64,000 nt of DNA from Paracoccus subflavus (GTDB lineage: Bacteria; Pseudomonadota; Alphaproteobacteria; Rhodobacterales; Rhodobacteraceae), in NCBI RefSeq assembly GCF_004310345.1, contig NZ_SISK01000003.1:186001-250000 (forward strand), read 5' to 3'. The notes under the pieces were generated by a model. It was not told the origin of the DNA and made no database searches. It worked only from the letters and a program-made list of their open reading frames with translations. A program made the translations under genes and the position numbers. This document shows, one piece after another, positions 22,081 to 31,218 of the stretch (position 1 is its first letter; each line of letters opens with the position of its first letter).

Positions 22081-22157
22081 CGCCTCTCCTGCCGCTGACG
22101 CATCGGCAGGTTAGCGAGGGACAGGGGTGATTGCACGGGCTTTTTGCAGGCGCAGCA

Positions 22158-22481
22158 TCAATCGTCGAAAACCGCCTGCACCTCGTACATCACCGGCTCG
22201 AAGCTCTTGCACATGCCGTTGATCTCGCGGTTGCGGCGGCGCATGTCGGGATCACGCAGCATCGCCTGGTAATCCTTGCGGTCGCGCCATTGCGAATAGG
22301 TGGCAATGCGGGTCTGCGCGTCGTTCAGGTGGACTGCGCCGGATACGAAGCCTGGCTGACGGCGGATCACCTGATCCCAGGCATCGGTCAGCAGGTCCAG
22401 CACGTCATGGGCACTGCCCGGCGTCACCTCGAATGTGGTGATGACGGTCTGGCCGTCGAAATCGCGGCGGATATGGGGCAT
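22158..22481 (-). CDS. Antibiotic biosynthesis monooxygenase (ABM) domain protein
   Basis: This 107-residue protein has a single ABM ferredoxin-like fold. It shows QTVITTFEVTPGSAHDVLDLL at the start, QPGFVSGAVHLN in the loop region and YSQWRDRKDYQAMLRDP near the middle, all typical. Members act as small-molecule oxygenases or as haem-degrading enzymes, usually as dimers without a cofactor. The substrate is not evident. It is divergent from the M19 dipeptidase gene. It is the second ABM domain in the window, the first being fused to a GNAT domain at 5652. Confidence 0.85.
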   Translation of the reverse strand: MPHIRRDFDGQTVITTFEVTPGSAHDVLDLLTDAWDQVIRRQPGFVSGAVHLNDAQTRIATYSQWRDRKDYQAMLRDPDMRRRNREINGMCKSFEPVMYEVQAVFDD

Positions 22482-22609
22482 GGCGGGCGTCCTTTGCAGT
22501 GCAGGCGGAAAGACCAGCCTATGACAGAATCGTGTCCAACGCCAAGCATGGCATTGCCGGGCGGCGCCGGATGTGCATGGTCCCCCCTGACCGATACGAG
22601 GAGAAGCGG

Positions 22610-23650
22610 ATGATCCCGGTATTCGACGGCCACAACGACTTTCTGCAACGCGTCGTGGCCTTCGGCCCCAAGGTCTGGACCCAGGGCGATGGCACCGGTC
22701 ATCTGGATGTGGCCCGCGCGCGGGCCGGCGGACTGGTGGGGGGCTTTTTCGCGATCTGGATTCCCGCGCCCCTTGGCCCGAACGATGCCGCCGTCGTGGC
22801 GCAGATGGAAGACCCGCCGTTTTCCCTGCCCCTGCCCGCCCAGGTTCCCTTTGCCGAGGCGCTGCCCCATGCCTTTGCCCAGGCCACCGCGCTGAAGGCC
22901 CTGGAACGGACCGGAACGCTGGACATCGTCACCTCGGCGCGCGGCATCCGCGACAGCATGACCGCAGGCCGGATCGCCGCCGTCATGCACATGGAAGGGG
23001 CCGAGGCGATCCCCGACATGGACGCCCTGCATCTGTGGCACGCGGCGGGGCTGCGTTCGCTGGGGCCGGTCTGGTCGCGGCCGACGGCCTATGGCCATGG
23101 CGTGCCCTTTGCCTTTCCATCCTCACCCGACACAGGCCCCGGCCTGACCGATGCCGGCATCACCCTGGTGCGGGAATGCAACCGCCTGCGGATCATGCTG
23201 GATCTGTCGCACCTGAACAGCCGCGGATTCGACGACGTGGCCCGCCTGACCGACGCCCCGCTGGTCGCCAGCCACAGTTGCGTCCATGCCATCAGCCCCA
23301 GCAGCCGCAACCTGACGGACCGGCAGTTGCACCAGATCGCCGAAAGCCGCGGGCTCGTGGGGCTGAACTTCGCATCAAGCTTTCTGCGCGAGGACGGCAG
23401 GCGACTGCCGGTGGAAGGGTTCGACACGATCCTGCGCCACCTCGACCATCTTCTGTCCCTTCTGGGCGAGGATGGGGTGGCGCTGGGGTCCGACTTCGAC
23501 GGCGCCCTTATGCCGCGCGACCTGCCCGATGCCGCCGCCCTGCCAGCCCTGATCCGGGCCATGGTCGGCCATGGATATGACGACGCCCTGATCCGCAAGA
23601 TCGCCTGCGACAACTGGATCGGCCTGCTGGAACGAACCTGGGGCCAATAG
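22610..23650 (+). CDS. Membrane dipeptidase family (peptidase M19)
   Basis: This 346-residue zinc dipeptidase belongs to the renal dipeptidase family. Metal ligands are visible in FDGHND (His and Asp near residues 7-9), the bridging glutamate in HMEGAEAIP, the histidines in SHSCVHA, and the aspartate in GSDFDGALMP. It splits dipeptides, including those with a D-residue at the C-terminus. The ATG at 22610 follows ACGAGGAG at normal spacing and places the metal motif at the usual distance; the longer in-frame start at 22499 overlaps the promoter region of the divergent ABM gene. Confidence 0.92.
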   Translation: MIPVFDGHNDFLQRVVAFGPKVWTQGDGTGHLDVARARAGGLVGGFFAIWIPAPLGPNDAAVVAQMEDPPFSLPLPAQVPFAEALPHAFAQATALKALERTGTLDIVTSARGIRDSMTAGRIAAVMHMEGAEAIPDMDALHLWHAAGLRSLGPVWSRPTAYGHGVPFAFPSSPDTGPGLTDAGITLVRECNRLRIMLDLSHLNSRGFDDVARLTDAPLVASHSCVHAISPSSRNLTDRQLHQIAESRGLVGLNFASSFLREDGRRLPVEGFDTILRHLDHLLSLLGEDGVALGSDFDGALMPRDLPDAAALPALIRAMVGHGYDDALIRKIACDNWIGLLERTWGQ

Positions 23651-23733
23651 CGGTCTAGCCGCCCTTTGCCTTGTTCACATATCCTGCCGGAAGCCGGGGG
23701 CCGAAAGTCGCCCGGTCGGGCGCGGGGCCGCCA

Positions 23734-25002
23734 CTACTCGGTGACGGTCGCCCCCTCGGGGGCCGGCATGGCCTGAGCCACCGCGACCATTTGCGCCAGT
23801 TCAGGATCAGCATTCAGATCGGCCAACGCAAAGCCAGTCGTCACCTCGGTCGGTGACAGCTTGATGTTCTTCACGACCTGCGGACCCGGCGCCGCGGGTC
23901 CATAGGTCTGGCCGTTGACCGCGAAATAGACCGCCCCCGAATTGCCTGTCCGCAAAAGCGGCGGTTCTTCAAGGCTGGGCAGCGCGAAGCGTTCGCCCGC
24001 GTCCATGATCTTTTCCAGGATCACGGTTCCATCGGCCGCATTGACCCGCACCCAGGCGGGGCGCGCCGCCAGCAGTTCCAGCGCCGGCGCCTCGGGGGCC
24101 ACGGTGATCGCCGTCGCCGGTTGACTGGGCATCGGCGGTCCGAAAGCGGGCTCGGCCGCCTCGGTCAGAGCCTGCCGGATCGCCTCGTCCGGATCGGGCG
24201 TTGCCGCCGCCACGGCCGTGTCATCGGCCTCCAAGCCGTTCCCAAGGCCCGGATCGATCGCCGCGATCGGGCCATCGCGGGCCGTCAGAACCGGCGCCTC
24301 CAGCACCTGCGGGCGGTACAGGCGGTCCAGCCCGTCGGGCTGCGGCAGATTTTCGGCCAGATCGACCGTATCGGTAAGATCCAGATCCGGCTCGATCACC
24401 TCTGCCCCTTCGACCGGGTCAAGGGCGCCGATCACGCCGGGGGCGTTTTCCCCGGGGGTCAGGGTGACGCGCTGCACCTCTTGCAGAACGGCCCAGCCGC
24501 CATAGCCCAGTCCGCAGACCAGCGCGATCAGCACCAGCAGCGCGCCGATGGCACGCGGCTCGATGTCGGACCACAAGCTTTGTTTCTGGGGGATGAACAG
24601 CGCCTTGGGATTGGCCAGCCCCTCGACAGGCTCGGACGGGCGCCGGGACGGCTTGGGACCGGCGGCCATGGGTGCCATGCCATGCGTGGGCTGAAACCCC
24701 GATTCCACGCAGAAACGGCGAAAGGTCCAGTCGGGGTCCATTCCCAGATAGCGGGCATAGGACCGCACATACCCCGCCACGAAGCTGGGCGTGTCAAAGG
24801 CCGTGATGTCGCAATTCTCGATTGCCGCAACATAGGATGCACGGATGCGCAGTTCGCGCTGCACATCTAGAAGCGACTTTCCAAGCGTGGCACGTTCGCC
24901 CCGCATGATGTCACCAAGCCGCGTGTCATCTTCGAGGAAATACTGCATTTCCTCCACCTGCGCGTGTTCTTCTGCCGGGTTGTCGGCCCGCAGCCTGCTC
25001 AT
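23734..25002 (-). CDS. RodZ-like helix-turn-helix membrane protein (DUF4115)
   Basis: The protein has 422 residues in the RodZ order. A cytoplasmic helix-turn-helix covers residues about 28-92 (LGDIMRGERATLGKSLLDVQ, then ASYVAAIENCDITAF and YVRSYARYLGMD). One transmembrane helix lies near 150-172 (AIGALLVLIALVCGLGYGGW). A long Pro/Asp-rich linker leads to a C-terminal periplasmic DUF4115 domain at about 308-385 (ARPAWVRVNAADGTVILEKI, then GNSGAVYFAVNGQTYGP). RodZ links MreB to the cell-wall elongation machine. The protein is on the same strand as hemA, 110 bases downstream of it. Confidence 0.87.
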   Translation of the reverse strand: MSRLRADNPAEEHAQVEEMQYFLEDDTRLGDIMRGERATLGKSLLDVQRELRIRASYVAAIENCDITAFDTPSFVAGYVRSYARYLGMDPDWTFRRFCVESGFQPTHGMAPMAAGPKPSRRPSEPVEGLANPKALFIPQKQSLWSDIEPRAIGALLVLIALVCGLGYGGWAVLQEVQRVTLTPGENAPGVIGALDPVEGAEVIEPDLDLTDTVDLAENLPQPDGLDRLYRPQVLEAPVLTARDGPIAAIDPGLGNGLEADDTAVAAATPDPDEAIRQALTEAAEPAFGPPMPSQPATAITVAPEAPALELLAARPAWVRVNAADGTVILEKIMDAGERFALPSLEEPPLLRTGNSGAVYFAVNGQTYGPAAPGPQVVKNIKLSPTEVTTGFALADLNADPELAQMVAVAQAMPAPEGATVTE

Positions 25003-25112
25003 GTTTCGTTTGCCCCATCGCCCGATGTCGAAACCGCCCGAATCGGACGATATTCGCTTTTGTTTAACGTGAGCTTATCACGCAGGCGAGAGCAGTTCAT
25101 CCACCGATTTTA

Positions 25113-26342
25113 TCAGGCGCTCATTTCCTGCCGGTTGAGTGCACAATGTGACCACAACCGGTCCATTGCCTTGACCAGATGGTCGATCTGACGGGGCTCG
25201 TGGACCGGAGAGGGGGTGAAGCGCAACCGCTCCGTGCCACGGGGAACGGTCGGAAAGTTGATCGGCTGGACATAGATGCCATGGTCGCGCAGCAGCATGT
25301 CGGACAACTGCTTGCAATGGACCGGGTGCCCTACATGGACCGGCACGATATGGCTGCCATGATCAATGATGGGCATCCCCAGCGATTTCAGCCGCATCTT
25401 GAGGATGCGGGCGTGCAGTTGCTGGGCATCGCGCAGATGCTGGCCACCCTCGCCCTTCAGGAAGCGGATCGAGGCTGCGGCGCCTGCCGCGACTGCCGGC
25501 GGCAGCGAGGTGGTGAAGATGAAGCCCGGTGCATAGGATCGGATCGCGTCGCACATCCGGGCCGTGCCCGCAATATAACCGCCAAAGACGCCAAACGCCT
25601 TGCCCAATGTGCCGTTGAGGATGTCGATGCGGTCCAGAAGGGCGTCGCGTTCGGCCACCCCGCCGCCGCGGGGACCGTACATTCCGACCGCATGAACCTC
25701 GTCCAGATAGGTCAGCGCATTGAATTCGCGGGCAAGGTCGCAGACCGCCCCCACCGGTCCGAAGTCACCGTCCATGGAATAGATCGATTCAAAGGCGATC
25801 AGCTTGGGCGTGGCGGGGTCGTCGCCCTCCAGCAACTGGCGCAGATGCGCCAGATCGTTGTGCCGGAAGATCCGCCGGGCGCCGCCATTGCGCTTGATCC
25901 CCTCGATCATGGACGCATGGTTCAGTTCGTCGGAATAGATGATCAGGCCGGGAAACAGCTTGGGCAGCGTCGAAAGCGTCGCGTCATTGGCGATATAGGC
26001 GCTGGAAAAGACCAGAGCGGCCTCTTTGCCGTGAAGGTCGGCCAGTTCGGATTCCAGTTGCTTGTGATAAACCGTCGTGCCGCTGATGTTGCGTGTCCCG
26101 CCGGATCCGGCGCCGACCGCCTCCAGCGCCTCGTGCATGGCTTCCAGGACCACCGGATGCTGGCCCATGCCCAGATAATCATTGCCGCACCAGACGGTGA
26201 TATCCTGCCTTTCGCCGTCCGGACGGGTCCAAACCGCCTGAGGGAATCGGCCCTTCACCCGTTCGATGTCGATAAAGGTGCGGTAACGCCCTTCTTCATG
26301 CAGCCGGCCGATGGCCTGGTCCAGAGCGGCATCATAGTTCAT
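25113..26342 (-). CDS. hemA: 5-aminolevulinate synthase
   Basis: This 409-residue PLP enzyme condenses glycine and succinyl-CoA to 5-aminolevulinate, the first step of the C4 route to haem, used by alphaproteobacteria. Landmarks are [34 protein letters not shown], the glycine-rich [14 protein letters not shown], the PLP-aspartate in [13 protein letters not shown], and the Schiff-base lysine in [14 protein letters not shown]. The ATG at 26342 gives [18 protein letters not shown], aligned with other alphaproteobacterial HemA starts. An in-frame ATG at 26360 is possible. An FNR-type box lies 63 bases upstream, which suggests oxygen-dependent control. Confidence 0.97.
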   Translation of the reverse strand: MNYDAALDQAIGRLHEEGRYRTFIDIERVKGRFPQAVWTRPDGERQDITVWCGNDYLGMGQHPVVLEAMHEALEAVGAGSGGTRNISGTTVYHKQLESELADLHGKEAALVFSSAYIANDATLSTLPKLFPGLIIYSDELNHASMIEGIKRNGGARRIFRHNDLAHLRQLLEGDDPATPKLIAFESIYSMDGDFGPVGAVCDLAREFNALTYLDEVHAVGMYGPRGGGVAERDALLDRIDILNGTLGKAFGVFGGYIAGTARMCDAIRSYAPGFIFTTSLPPAVAAGAAASIRFLKGEGGQHLRDAQQLHARILKMRLKSLGMPIIDHGSHIVPVHVGHPVHCKQLSDMLLRDHGIYVQPINFPTVPRGTERLRFTPSPVHEPRQIDHLVKAMDRLWSHCALNRQEMSA

Positions 26343-26370
26343 TGCGGGCGTCCCTTGCATAGCTGGCTAG

Positions 26371-26418
26371 GTGCAATCATTGTCAGATCGCGCGCGGTCC
26401 GACGTTGATACATGTCAA
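26371..26418 (-). promoter_or_regulatory. FNR/FnrL-type box and candidate promoter of hemA
   Basis: TTGATACATGTCAA at 26405-26418 differs in one half-site base from the FNR consensus TTGAT-N4-ATCAA. Its centre is about 70 bases from the hemA start. A class II position (centre near -41) would put the transcription start near 26370, and on the minus strand AATGAT (26376-26381) lies where the -10 element should be. FnrL control of hemA is known in Rhodobacter; here it is inferred from the site. The box could also serve the divergent M20 peptidase gene. Confidence 0.6.
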
Positions 26419-26507
26419 ACCCCGCATATGACAGATCAAAAATGCCGCAGATCGACCAACGGGCCATTTTGAAAACCTACAAAAGCACTCGGAAAACAGG
26501 CGGAAAC

Positions 26508-27893
26508 ATGGTGAATGATACCACATTGGATGCGATTCTGAACAGGCTCGACCAGGGACTCGAGGCGGCGCTGAACCGGCTGGTGGCGTTCCTGCGCATC
26601 CCGTCGATCTCGACCGATCCGGCCCATGCGGGCGATGTGCGCCGGGCAGCCGAATGGCTGCGGGACGAACTGGCGGGCATCGGGTTCGACGCAACGGTTC
26701 GCGACACGCCGGGCCATCCGATGGTGATCGCGCGGTCGCAGCCGGGGGGGGCACGCCCGCTGCTGTTTTATGGCCATTACGATGTCCAGCCGGTCGATCC
26801 GCTGTCCCTGTGGGACCGCCCGCCCTTTGAGCCGGTGATCGAGGACACGCCGGCCGGCCGGGTGATCCGCGCGCGCGGCGCATCCGACGACAAGGGACAA
26901 CTGATGACCTTTGTCGAGGCGTTCCGGGCCTGGCGCGACATCCATGGCGAACTGCCCCCGGACCTGATCCTGCTGCTGGAGGGCGAGGAGGAATCCGGTT
27001 CGCCGTCGCTGCAACCGTTCCTGCGCGAGAATGCAGCCGAGTTGCGCGCCTCGCTGGCGATGATCTGCGACACCGAACTGTTTGCCAATGCGCGCCCGGC
27101 CATCGTCACCCAGTTGCGCGGCCTGGTGGGCGAGGAGGTGATCATCCGCGCCGCCGACCGCGACCTGCATTCGGGCATGTTCGGCGGGCTTGCCGCCAAC
27201 CCGATCACGGTTCTGGCCCAGGCACTGGCCGCCCTGAAGGACGATGCGGGGCGCGTGACCTTGCCCGGATTCTATGACGGGGTGGACGAACCCCCGGCAG
27301 ACCTGCGCCGCGACTGGGAATCGCTGGGCTTCGAGGCGGCCGAGGTTCTGGGACGTGTCGGCCTGTCGCACCCTGTCGGCGAACGGGGCCGGATGCCGCT
27401 GGAAATGGTCTGGAACCGCCCCACGGCCGAGATCAACGGCATCAGCGGGGGATATACGGGCGATGGCTTCAAGACCGTGCTGCCCGCCGAGGCACGGGCC
27501 AAGGTCAGCTTCCGTCTGACCGGCCGGCAGGAACCCGACAGCATCCGGGCGGCATTCCGCGACCATGTGCGGGGCTTTCTGCCCCCCGACTGCACGGTCG
27601 AGTTCCACGAGCACGGCGGCAGCCCGGCCAGCGTCATGGACACGTCCGATCCGGCATTCGCAGCGGTGCGTAAGGCACTCGGCGACGAATGGGGACAGGA
27701 GGCAGCGTTTATCGGAAGCGGCGGTTCGATCCCCATCGCGGGGGATTTCAAGACGATCCTGGGAATGGATTCGGTTCTGGTGGGATTTGCCCGCGACGAC
27801 GACCGTATCCATTCGCCGAACGAAAAATACGACGTGGACAGCTTTGCAAAGGGCGCGCGGTCCTGGGCCCGCATTCTGGCCGCCTTGCGATGA
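26508..27893 (+). CDS. M20 family metallopeptidase (dipeptidase-like)
   Basis: This 461-residue dinuclear zinc peptidase belongs to the M20/M25/M40 family. The metal and catalytic segments are LLFYGHYDVQPVD, RGASDDKGQLMTFVEA (bridging Asp), LLEGEEESGSPS (general-base Glu and zinc Glu) and MICDTELFANARP, with a late histidine in the RIHSPNEKYDV segment. A dimerisation domain lies between about residues 210 and 370. The ATG at 26508 gives MVNDTTLDAILNRLDQG; an in-frame ATG at 26412 would add 32 residues that overlap the FNR-box region. It is divergent from hemA. Confidence 0.9.
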   Translation: MVNDTTLDAILNRLDQGLEAALNRLVAFLRIPSISTDPAHAGDVRRAAEWLRDELAGIGFDATVRDTPGHPMVIARSQPGGARPLLFYGHYDVQPVDPLSLWDRPPFEPVIEDTPAGRVIRARGASDDKGQLMTFVEAFRAWRDIHGELPPDLILLLEGEEESGSPSLQPFLRENAAELRASLAMICDTELFANARPAIVTQLRGLVGEEVIIRAADRDLHSGMFGGLAANPITVLAQALAALKDDAGRVTLPGFYDGVDEPPADLRRDWESLGFEAAEVLGRVGLSHPVGERGRMPLEMVWNRPTAEINGISGGYTGDGFKTVLPAEARAKVSFRLTGRQEPDSIRAAFRDHVRGFLPPDCTVEFHEHGGSPASVMDTSDPAFAAVRKALGDEWGQEAAFIGSGGSIPIAGDFKTILGMDSVLVGFARDDDRIHSPNEKYDVDSFAKGARSWARILAALR

Positions 27894-27895
27894 AC

Positions 27896-27922
27896 GAAAA
27901 AGGGCGGGGACAGTCCCCGCCC
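27896..27922 (-). terminator. Intrinsic terminator between convergent genes
   Basis: GGGCGGGGA (27902-27910) and TCCCCGCCC (27914-27922) form a perfect 9-bp stem with a CAG loop. On the minus strand it is followed by TTTTTCG (27895-27901), so it is a good terminator for the SLT lipoprotein gene. On the plus strand it lies just after the M20 peptidase stop but lacks a T-run. Confidence 0.85.
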
Positions 27923-27944
27923 CGTCATGGGTCTGCTGTGGCCG

Positions 27945-28565
27945 TCATGCCTGCGGTTTGCAATAGCTCTGGCTGCTGGTCCAGGCGGCGATGTCCGCGC
28001 GCTTCGAGGAGTTGCGCAAGGGCGCCCAGTCGCGCGCCACGCCACGCCATCCCTTGCCGTCATGGGCCACGGCATTGTCGCGGCCGACCTGGCGGGACAT
28101 GATGCGGACCGCACAGGACATGTTGTCGGCGCCGTTCTTGATATCGCCCGAACAGTCGTAGTTCCGCCAGGTTGCGGGGGCGATCTGCATCAGCCCCAGC
28201 CACCGGCCGCCGCCGCCGCTGGCCCTGGGGTTATAGGTGCTTTCATGCTTGGCCACCGCCGACAGGAGCCCTGCCCAGAAGGCCTTGCGGCCGGCTTGGT
28301 TCAGTTCGGCATAATTGGGGCAGAACGCGTCGATATCGCCCGGCACCCGCGACAGGATCGTGACCCCTTCGCGATCCAGAGCCGTCAGCGTCGCCTGTGT
28401 CCACTGGTCCGACCCGGCAGCCTGCCCCCAGCGCATCGGCGGCTGGCTTGCCAGTTGCATCTGCTGCGCCTCGACCTGGGTCTTGCTTTCGGATTGCGGG
28501 GTGGTGGTGGATTGGCACGCCGAGAGAAATGCCATGGCGGCAAGGGGCACAAGCGCAGAGCGCAT
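27945..28565 (-). CDS. Lytic transglycosylase-like (SLT) lipoprotein
   Basis: This 206-residue protein carries a lipoprotein signal (MRSALVPLAAMAFLSAC, lipobox LSAC, Cys at 17). The mature domain has the lysozyme-like layout: AVAKHESTYNPRA holds the probable catalytic glutamate, and RWLGLMQIAPATWRNYDC matches the GLMQI/TW motif of Slt-type enzymes. Four cysteines (CPNY, CSGD, CAVR and CKPQA) may form disulfides. It would cut the glycan strands of murein from the outer-membrane inner face. The terminator just downstream suggests a single-gene transcript. Confidence 0.85.
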   Translation of the reverse strand: MRSALVPLAAMAFLSACQSTTTPQSESKTQVEAQQMQLASQPPMRWGQAAGSDQWTQATLTALDREGVTILSRVPGDIDAFCPNYAELNQAGRKAFWAGLLSAVAKHESTYNPRASGGGGRWLGLMQIAPATWRNYDCSGDIKNGADNMSCAVRIMSRQVGRDNAVAHDGKGWRGVARDWAPLRNSSKRADIAAWTSSQSYCKPQA

Positions 28566-28852
28566 CCGATCCTCGTGGGATTATTTCGTCGTCCTTCCAT
28601 ATCCCGGATGGCAATCGGCGCAAGCCAGCGCGGGAACCATCGGCGGCAAGACGCCAAAACGCCTTCCCGCTGTGATCGGAAATCCGCCGAAGAATGCGAA
28701 ATCCTTCAGGATTTAACGACTTGAGCAGAATCTTGAGGCAGCCGGCCGATTCGCTGATGCGCTGTCGGAGGCCATTGCGCCTGCCGCCTCGTGACATCAT
28801 CCCCCGGCTGCCCTAAAAGATCGGCATTTCCCCTATCTGCCCGAGGTTCCCG

Positions 28853-30364
28853 ATGCTTGACCACCTGTCCTTTACCGATCCCCAGCCCAAGACAATCGCC
28901 GGGGCCAGGGGGGACTGGGAACTGGTCATCGGGCTGGAGGTCCATGCCCAGGTCGCCTCGAACGCCAAGCTGTTTTCGGGCGCATCGACCGCCTTCGGGG
29001 CGGAACCCAACAGTCACGTGGCCTTTGTCGATGCGGGAATGCCGGGAATGCTGCCGGTCATCAACGAATTCTGCGTGGCCCAGGCGGTACGCACCGGCCT
29101 TGGCCTGAGGGCCGTGATCAACCTGCGGTCGGCCTTCGACCGCAAGAACTATTTTTATCCCGACCTGCCGCAGGGCTATCAGATCAGCCAGCTTTACCAC
29201 CCCATCGTGGGCGAGGGAGAGGTGATCGTGGACATGGCCCCCGGCATCGCCCGCCGCGTGCGCATCGAGCGCATCCATCTGGAACAGGATGCCGGCAAGT
29301 CGATCCATGACATGGACCCGACCATGTCCTTCGTGGACCTGAACCGCACCGGCGTCGCCCTGATGGAAATCGTTTCCCGTCCCGACATCCGCGGCCCCGA
29401 GGAGGCCGCCGCCTATGTCGCCAAGCTGCGCCAGATCATGCGGTATCTGGGCACCTGCGACGGCAACATGCAGAACGGCAACCTGCGCGCCGACGTGAAC
29501 GTCTCGGTCTGCCCGCCCGGCGCCTATGAACGGTATCAGGCAACCGGCGATTTCAGCTACCTGGGCACGCGCTGCGAGATCAAGAACATGAACTCGCTGC
29601 GGTTCATCCAGCAGGCGATCGACTTTGAGGCCCGCCGCCAGATCGCCATCATCGAGGATGGCGGCAGCGTCGTGCAGGAAACCCGCCTTTACGATCCCGA
29701 CAAGGGGGAAACCCGGTCGATGCGGTCCAAGGAGGAAGCGCATGATTATCGCTATTTCCCCGACCCCGACCTTTTGCCCCTGGACATCGAGCAGGCCTGG
29801 GTGGACGACATCGCGGCGTCCATGCCCGAACTGCCGGACGAAAAGAAGGCCCGCTTCGTGCGTGACCTGGGCCTGTCGGAATATGACGCGGGCGTTCTGA
29901 CCGCCGAAGTCGAGAATGCCGATTACTTCGAGGCGGTCGCCAGGGGCCGGGACGGCAAGCAGGCCGCGAACTGGGTCATCAATGAACTGTTCGGGCGGCT
30001 GAACAAGGAAGGGCTGAGCGTCGAGACCTCGCCCGTCTCGGCGGCGCAACTGGGTGGCGTAATCGACCTGATCGCCAATGGCGACATCTCGGGCAAGATC
30101 GCCAAGGATCTGTTCGAGATCCTGTGGACCGAGGGCGGCGATCCCGCGCGGATCGTGGAGTCGCGCGGGATGCGGCAGGTCACGGATCTGGGCGCCATCG
30201 AAAAGGCCGTGGACGAGATCATCGCGGCCAATCCCGCGCAGGTCGAAAAGGCCCGCGCCAATCCCAAGCTGGCGGGATGGTTCGTGGGACAGGTGCTGAA
30301 GGCCACCGGCGGCAAGGCCAACCCGGCGGCGGTCCAGGAACTGGTGGCGCGGAAACTGGGCTGA
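28853..30364 (+). CDS. gatB: Aspartyl/glutamyl-tRNA(Asn/Gln) amidotransferase subunit B
   Basis: GatB (503 residues) is the kinase/transferase subunit of GatCAB, which turns Glu-tRNA(Gln) or Asp-tRNA(Asn) into the amide form. The N-terminal signature [20 protein letters not shown], the segments [18 protein letters not shown] and [12 protein letters not shown], and the tail helical YqeY-like domain (from about residue 355, ending [15 protein letters not shown]) are all present. Length is standard. gatA and gatC are not in this window, which is common in the group. Confidence 0.96.
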   Translation: MLDHLSFTDPQPKTIAGARGDWELVIGLEVHAQVASNAKLFSGASTAFGAEPNSHVAFVDAGMPGMLPVINEFCVAQAVRTGLGLRAVINLRSAFDRKNYFYPDLPQGYQISQLYHPIVGEGEVIVDMAPGIARRVRIERIHLEQDAGKSIHDMDPTMSFVDLNRTGVALMEIVSRPDIRGPEEAAAYVAKLRQIMRYLGTCDGNMQNGNLRADVNVSVCPPGAYERYQATGDFSYLGTRCEIKNMNSLRFIQQAIDFEARRQIAIIEDGGSVVQETRLYDPDKGETRSMRSKEEAHDYRYFPDPDLLPLDIEQAWVDDIAASMPELPDEKKARFVRDLGLSEYDAGVLTAEVENADYFEAVARGRDGKQAANWVINELFGRLNKEGLSVETSPVSAAQLGGVIDLIANGDISGKIAKDLFEILWTEGGDPARIVESRGMRQVTDLGAIEKAVDEIIAANPAQVEKARANPKLAGWFVGQVLKATGGKANPAAVQELVARKLG

Positions 30365-30688
30365 CCGACCCTTGACCGTCCAGAGCGGCTCGGGTTCCCC
30401 TTTGCCTGTCGGAAAAGGCGGATGCCCTCCGTGCCTGCGTCGGTGATCGACGCCTGGCACCATGGCGGCAAGGGCTCCACAAGGGCTGTGGATCATGCCT
30501 GTCCTGGCTCTCGCAGACGGCACCCGGATCTTCGCGCCGCGGCCCGTGTTCGAGGGATTTATCGGGGGGCGCACCCGATGCCGGATGGGTCCCGGCCCGC
30601 ATGGCACCCGGGATGGCAGCGATCTGGCATTGCCGGCAGGGGTTTCATGCGGATCGGGTCTGGCCCTCGGGTTGATCGCCGCTTCGGG
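30365..30688. other. Gene-free stretch between gatB and the ATP-grasp operon
   Basis: These 324 bases separate the convergent ends of gatB and the EKx-repeat gene. Open frames cross the region, but none has a ribosome binding site or recognisable protein pattern. No clear T-tailed hairpin was found, although several GC-rich inverted segments could act as terminators. Confidence 0.4.
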
Positions 30689-31207
30689 TCAGCCATCCAT
30701 CCGTTTCCGCAACTCCTCTACCTGGTTGGCCAGCGACGCGACCTGGCGCGTCAGTTGCGCCATGGATTGGATGACGCTCTCGAACCGCGGATCGGGGCCC
30801 GGAGGGAACTCTCGGCCGGGGTCGAACACACCATCGGCTTCGATCTTCTCGAGCTTTAGTTCCTTGATCTCGATCTTCTCCCGCTTCTCGGGTTTTTCGA
30901 TTTTTTCGATCTTCTCGTGTTTTTCGAGCTTCTCCAGCTTTTCGGGCTTTTCGGGTTTCTCGAATTTCTCGATCTTGACCTCTTTCAGGAAGTCCTTTGC
31001 TTCCTCGGGAAACGGCTTGTCGAAGAAGTCCTTGATCGGGGTCTTGCCCGCCTCGAAGGGGGATTTCTGTCCAAGATGCCCCAGGATCGCCGCAAGATCC
31101 CGGACCCGCAGCTCTGTGACGGGCATGTCCAGATCCAGTTTCACCTCGGGTCGGTCAGCCGAACCGATGAACGCTTCCTTTCTGTCGTCATTATTGTCTT
31201 CGCTCAT
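30689..31207 (-). CDS. Glu-Lys-x triplet repeat protein, candidate substrate of the ATP-grasp ligase
   Basis: This 172-residue protein has three regions. Residues 1-79 are a non-repetitive acidic part with MPVTELRVRDLAAILGHL and two similar helices around SPFEAGK and KPFPEEAK. Residues 80-112 are eleven uninterrupted Glu-Lys-x triplets (x is F, P, P, L, L, H, I, I, P, R, I), and a looser tail runs to about 123. Residues 143-170 form an amphipathic helix with heptad spacing (SVIQSMAQLTRQVASLANQV). No signal peptide is seen. AAGGAGG lies between the ATP-grasp stop and this ATG, only 11 bases apart. Adjacent carboxylates and amines would suit ATP-grasp side-chain ligation. The family is not recognised, and a structural scaffold role is the alternative. 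Confidence 0.8.
   Translation of the reverse strand: MSEDNNDDRKEAFIGSADRPEVKLDLDMPVTELRVRDLAAILGHLGQKSPFEAGKTPIKDFFDKPFPEEAKDFLKEVKIEKFEKPEKPEKLEKLEKHEKIEKIEKPEKREKIEIKELKLEKIEADGVFDPGREFPPGPDPRFESVIQSMAQLTRQVASLANQVEELRKRMDG
30872..30970 (-). repeat. Tandem 9-base codon repeat encoding Glu-Lys-x eleven times
   Basis: Eleven consecutive 9-base units encode Glu-Lys plus a variable residue. On the plus strand they read as repeated TTCTCG/TTTTTCG steps. Third positions and the x codon vary, so selection seems to act on the protein rather than on the DNA. Slippage between units is an easy route to length change. Confidence 0.85.
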
Positions 31208-31218
31208 GATCGCCTCCT

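Noticed and set aside
30872-30970. Short periodic DNA repeat as a possible CRISPR array
   Set aside because: The period is nine bases with no spacers and encodes protein triplets.
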